NCBI GenBank assembly: GCA_030841245.1
Contig: JAVEDG010000401.1
Coordinates: 1 to 14,265 of the forward strand
Length of the DNA: 14,265 nucleotides
Source: Actinomycetota bacterium
GTDB lineage: Bacteria > Actinomycetota > Actinomycetes > JACCUZ01
Reading direction: 5' to 3'
A model generated the notes under the pieces. That model saw only the letters and a list, made by a program, of their open reading frames with translations, was not told the DNA's origin and did no database searches. A program made the position numbers and the translations under genes. Positions 13,350 to 14,265 of the stretch are shown one piece after another; position 1 is the first letter of the stretch; the number at the start of each line of letters is the position of its first letter.

Positions 13350-14194
13350 GCCGTGTCCTCTCCGAGATCCGGGTCCCCGGTTCCTGCATCGTCCCGCGCG
13401 AAGCGCAGTATGGCGCGCAGGGCCGGCCCGACGCGCTGGGCGGTCGCCTCGGCGACCGCCACCACCTCGTCGGGGTCCAGCTCCTCCCCCGATCCCTCGA
13501 CCGTCGTCACGGCCGACAGGCCGGCCACCTCGAGCCCCGCCGCGCGGGCCGAGACCGCCTCGACGACGGTGGACATGCCCACCAGGTCGGCACCCAGGGC
13601 CCGCAGCATCTCGGTCTCGGCGAGCGTCTGGATCGACGGCCCGCGCAGCTGGGCGTAGACGGCCTCGACGAGCGAGGGATCGGTCTCGCGGGCAGCGGCG
13701 CGCAGTCGAGGCGACCACAGGTCGGTCAGGTCGACGAATTGCGCCGCCACCAGCGCGGAGCTGACCGTGAGGTTGAGGTGGTCGCGCAGCAGCGCGCACG
13801 TCCCCGGTGGCCAGTCCGGCCGCAGCCCGCCGCTCGCGTTGGTCAGTACCGCCAGCCGCGCGCCAGCTGCCGCAGCGACCCGGACCCCGTGGGCAACGGC
13901 ATCGGGCCCGTGCCCCTCATAGAGGTGGGTGCGTCCGAGCAGAGCGAGCACTCGGGTGCCCTCCAGGTCGTAGGACCGGGCCAGCCCGCGGTGACCGGGC
14001 GCGGCCGGTCGCAGGAAGCCCGGCAGCTCGGTCACCGGCAGCTCCGCTACCACCCGGCCGAGGAACCCAGCCGCCGGCTCCCAGCCGCTGCCCAGGACGA
14101 CGACGGCGTCGTGGGCGGCGACACCGGTGCGTTCGGCGAGAGTCGCTGCAGCGGTCGTCGCCGTCGTGCTCACGCGGGCTGCTGGCGCGATCAC
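13346..14194 (-). CDS. Purine nucleoside phosphorylase-like protein with altered base pocket
   Basis: This 282-residue protein belongs to the trimeric PNP/MTAP (NP-I) family, splitting a nucleoside with phosphate into base plus ribose-1-phosphate. Phosphate-site residues are present: S36 in VLGSG, H68 in PGHRG, R88 and H90 in GRTHLYEGHG, and N119-A120 in TNASGG. M207-S208 of VGMSTV are also kept. Residues that hold the base are changed: the usual GPxxET reads GPSIQT (Glu becomes Q189, preceding aromatic becomes I188), the usual S-L-V-T-N reads SAVTT (Asn becomes T231), and the ribose-binding His is absent (DPDEV at 240-244). The MTAP aspartates are not there either. The GTG start is supported by a TACTGT element six bases upstream. 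It is coupled to the NCS1 permease. Family is firm; classic inosine/guanosine specificity is doubtful. Confidence 0.9.
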   Translation of the reverse strand: MIAPAARVSTTATTAAATLAERTGVAAHDAVVVLGSGWEPAAGFLGRVVAELPVTELPGFLRPAAPGHRGLARSYDLEGTRVLALLGRTHLYEGHGPDAVAHGVRVAAAAGARLAVLTNASGGLRPDWPPGTCALLRDHLNLTVSSALVAAQFVDLTDLWSPRLRAAARETDPSLVEAVYAQLRGPSIQTLAETEMLRALGADLVGMSTVVEAVSARAAGLEVAGLSAVTTVEGSGEELDPDEVVAVAEATAQRVGPALRAILRFARDDAGTGDPDLGEDTA

Positions 14195-14200
14195 GCCGGC

Positions 14201-14206
14201 ACAGTA
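14201..14206 (-). promoter_or_regulatory. -10 element for a leaderless PNP-permease mRNA
   Basis: On the minus strand TACTGT is followed by exactly six bases and GTG at 14194. With no Shine-Dalgarno sequence in the gap, this is the best leaderless geometry in the window. Confidence 0.55.
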
Positions 14207-14217
14207 GCGCCTCGGGT

Positions 14218-14234
14218 CGAGCGGTCGCCGCTCG
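14218..14234. repeat. Perfect 7-bp inverted repeat at the -35 region of the PNP promoter
   Basis: CGAGCGG (14218-14224) and CCGCTCG (14228-14234) are exact inverted repeats around TCG. They lie at about -24 to -40 relative to the predicted transcription start of the PNP operon, where a repressor or activator would bind. The rest of 14195-14265 shows nothing else I can support. Confidence 0.4.
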
Positions 14235-14265
14235 CTACCGGAAACCTCTGGTGTAGGACCTGTCC

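Noticed and set aside
12132..13658. Plus-strand 508-codon open frame
   Set aside because: It is antisense to the NCS1 permease and part of the PNP gene; charged repetitive composition typical of the complement of membrane-helix codons.
13350..13799. In-frame 150-codon upstream extension of the NCS1 permease
   Set aside because: The extension lies wholly inside the PNP gene in another frame and is Arg/Gly/Pro-rich; the ATG at 13349 with the ATGA overlap gives the normal family N-terminus.
1..14265. CRISPR array, toxin-antitoxin pair, insertion sequence or biosynthetic cluster
   Set aside because: No tandem direct repeats with regular spacing, transposase motifs, small toxin/antitoxin-like pairs or core biosynthetic enzymes were found on either strand.

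Overview
The window is very GC-rich, has dense coding with strong G/C bias at third codon positions, uses GTG starts often, and carries typical actinobacterial families (DUF5703, ECF42 sigma factor with a YCII partner, PadR with a membrane partner). This points to a high-GC actinobacterium. A Nocardioides-like member of the Propionibacteriales is my best guess, but that is inference. It looks like ordinary chromosome: I see no integrase, transposase, CRISPR array, phage gene or recognisable defence system.

Layout. 2-796 (+) is the 3' part of an aldo/keto reductase, followed by a small DUF5703 gene (857-1042, +). A long near-perfect hairpin (1068-1135) lies between this and a convergent minus-strand pair: an M20 metallopeptidase (1778-3091) and an unknown 186-aa protein (1175-1735). 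A tRNA-Leu(GAG) gene (3260-3345, +) lies divergent to the peptidase. Then, all on the minus strand, come a carboxymuconolactone-decarboxylase-like protein (3379-3957), an ECF42 sigma factor (4067-5278) with its YCII/DGPF partner (5303-5665), and a RibD-C/dihydrofolate reductase-like protein (5827-6390). A decayed C-terminal piece of a zinc-type alcohol dehydrogenase sits at about 6459-6569 (-).

The plus strand then carries a beta-lactamase-fold serine hydrolase (6740-7789), an MFS transporter fused to a cyclic-nucleotide-binding domain (7964-9661), an MBL-fold hydrolase (9738-10655), and a PadR regulator overlapping its membrane-protein partner (10723-11846). The window ends with a minus-strand operon in which a purine nucleoside phosphorylase (13346-14194) overlaps an NCS1 purine/cytosine permease (11880-13349) by 4 nt.

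How the genes fit together. The PNP-permease pair forms a nucleoside/nucleobase salvage unit. The PNP keeps its phosphate-site residues but has changed the residues that normally read the base. YCII-ECF42 is a known conserved pair, and a possible self-recognised promoter lies upstream. PadR and its partner are translationally coupled and probably autoregulated. At six or seven genes a -10-like TANNNT/NANNNT hexamer ends 6-7 nt before the start codon, which implies leaderless mRNAs and was used to choose starts. I did not find a convincing undescribed multi-gene system. The best leads are the altered PNP pocket, the MFS-CNBD fusion, the intergenic hairpin and an unexplained open frame at 7786-7965.
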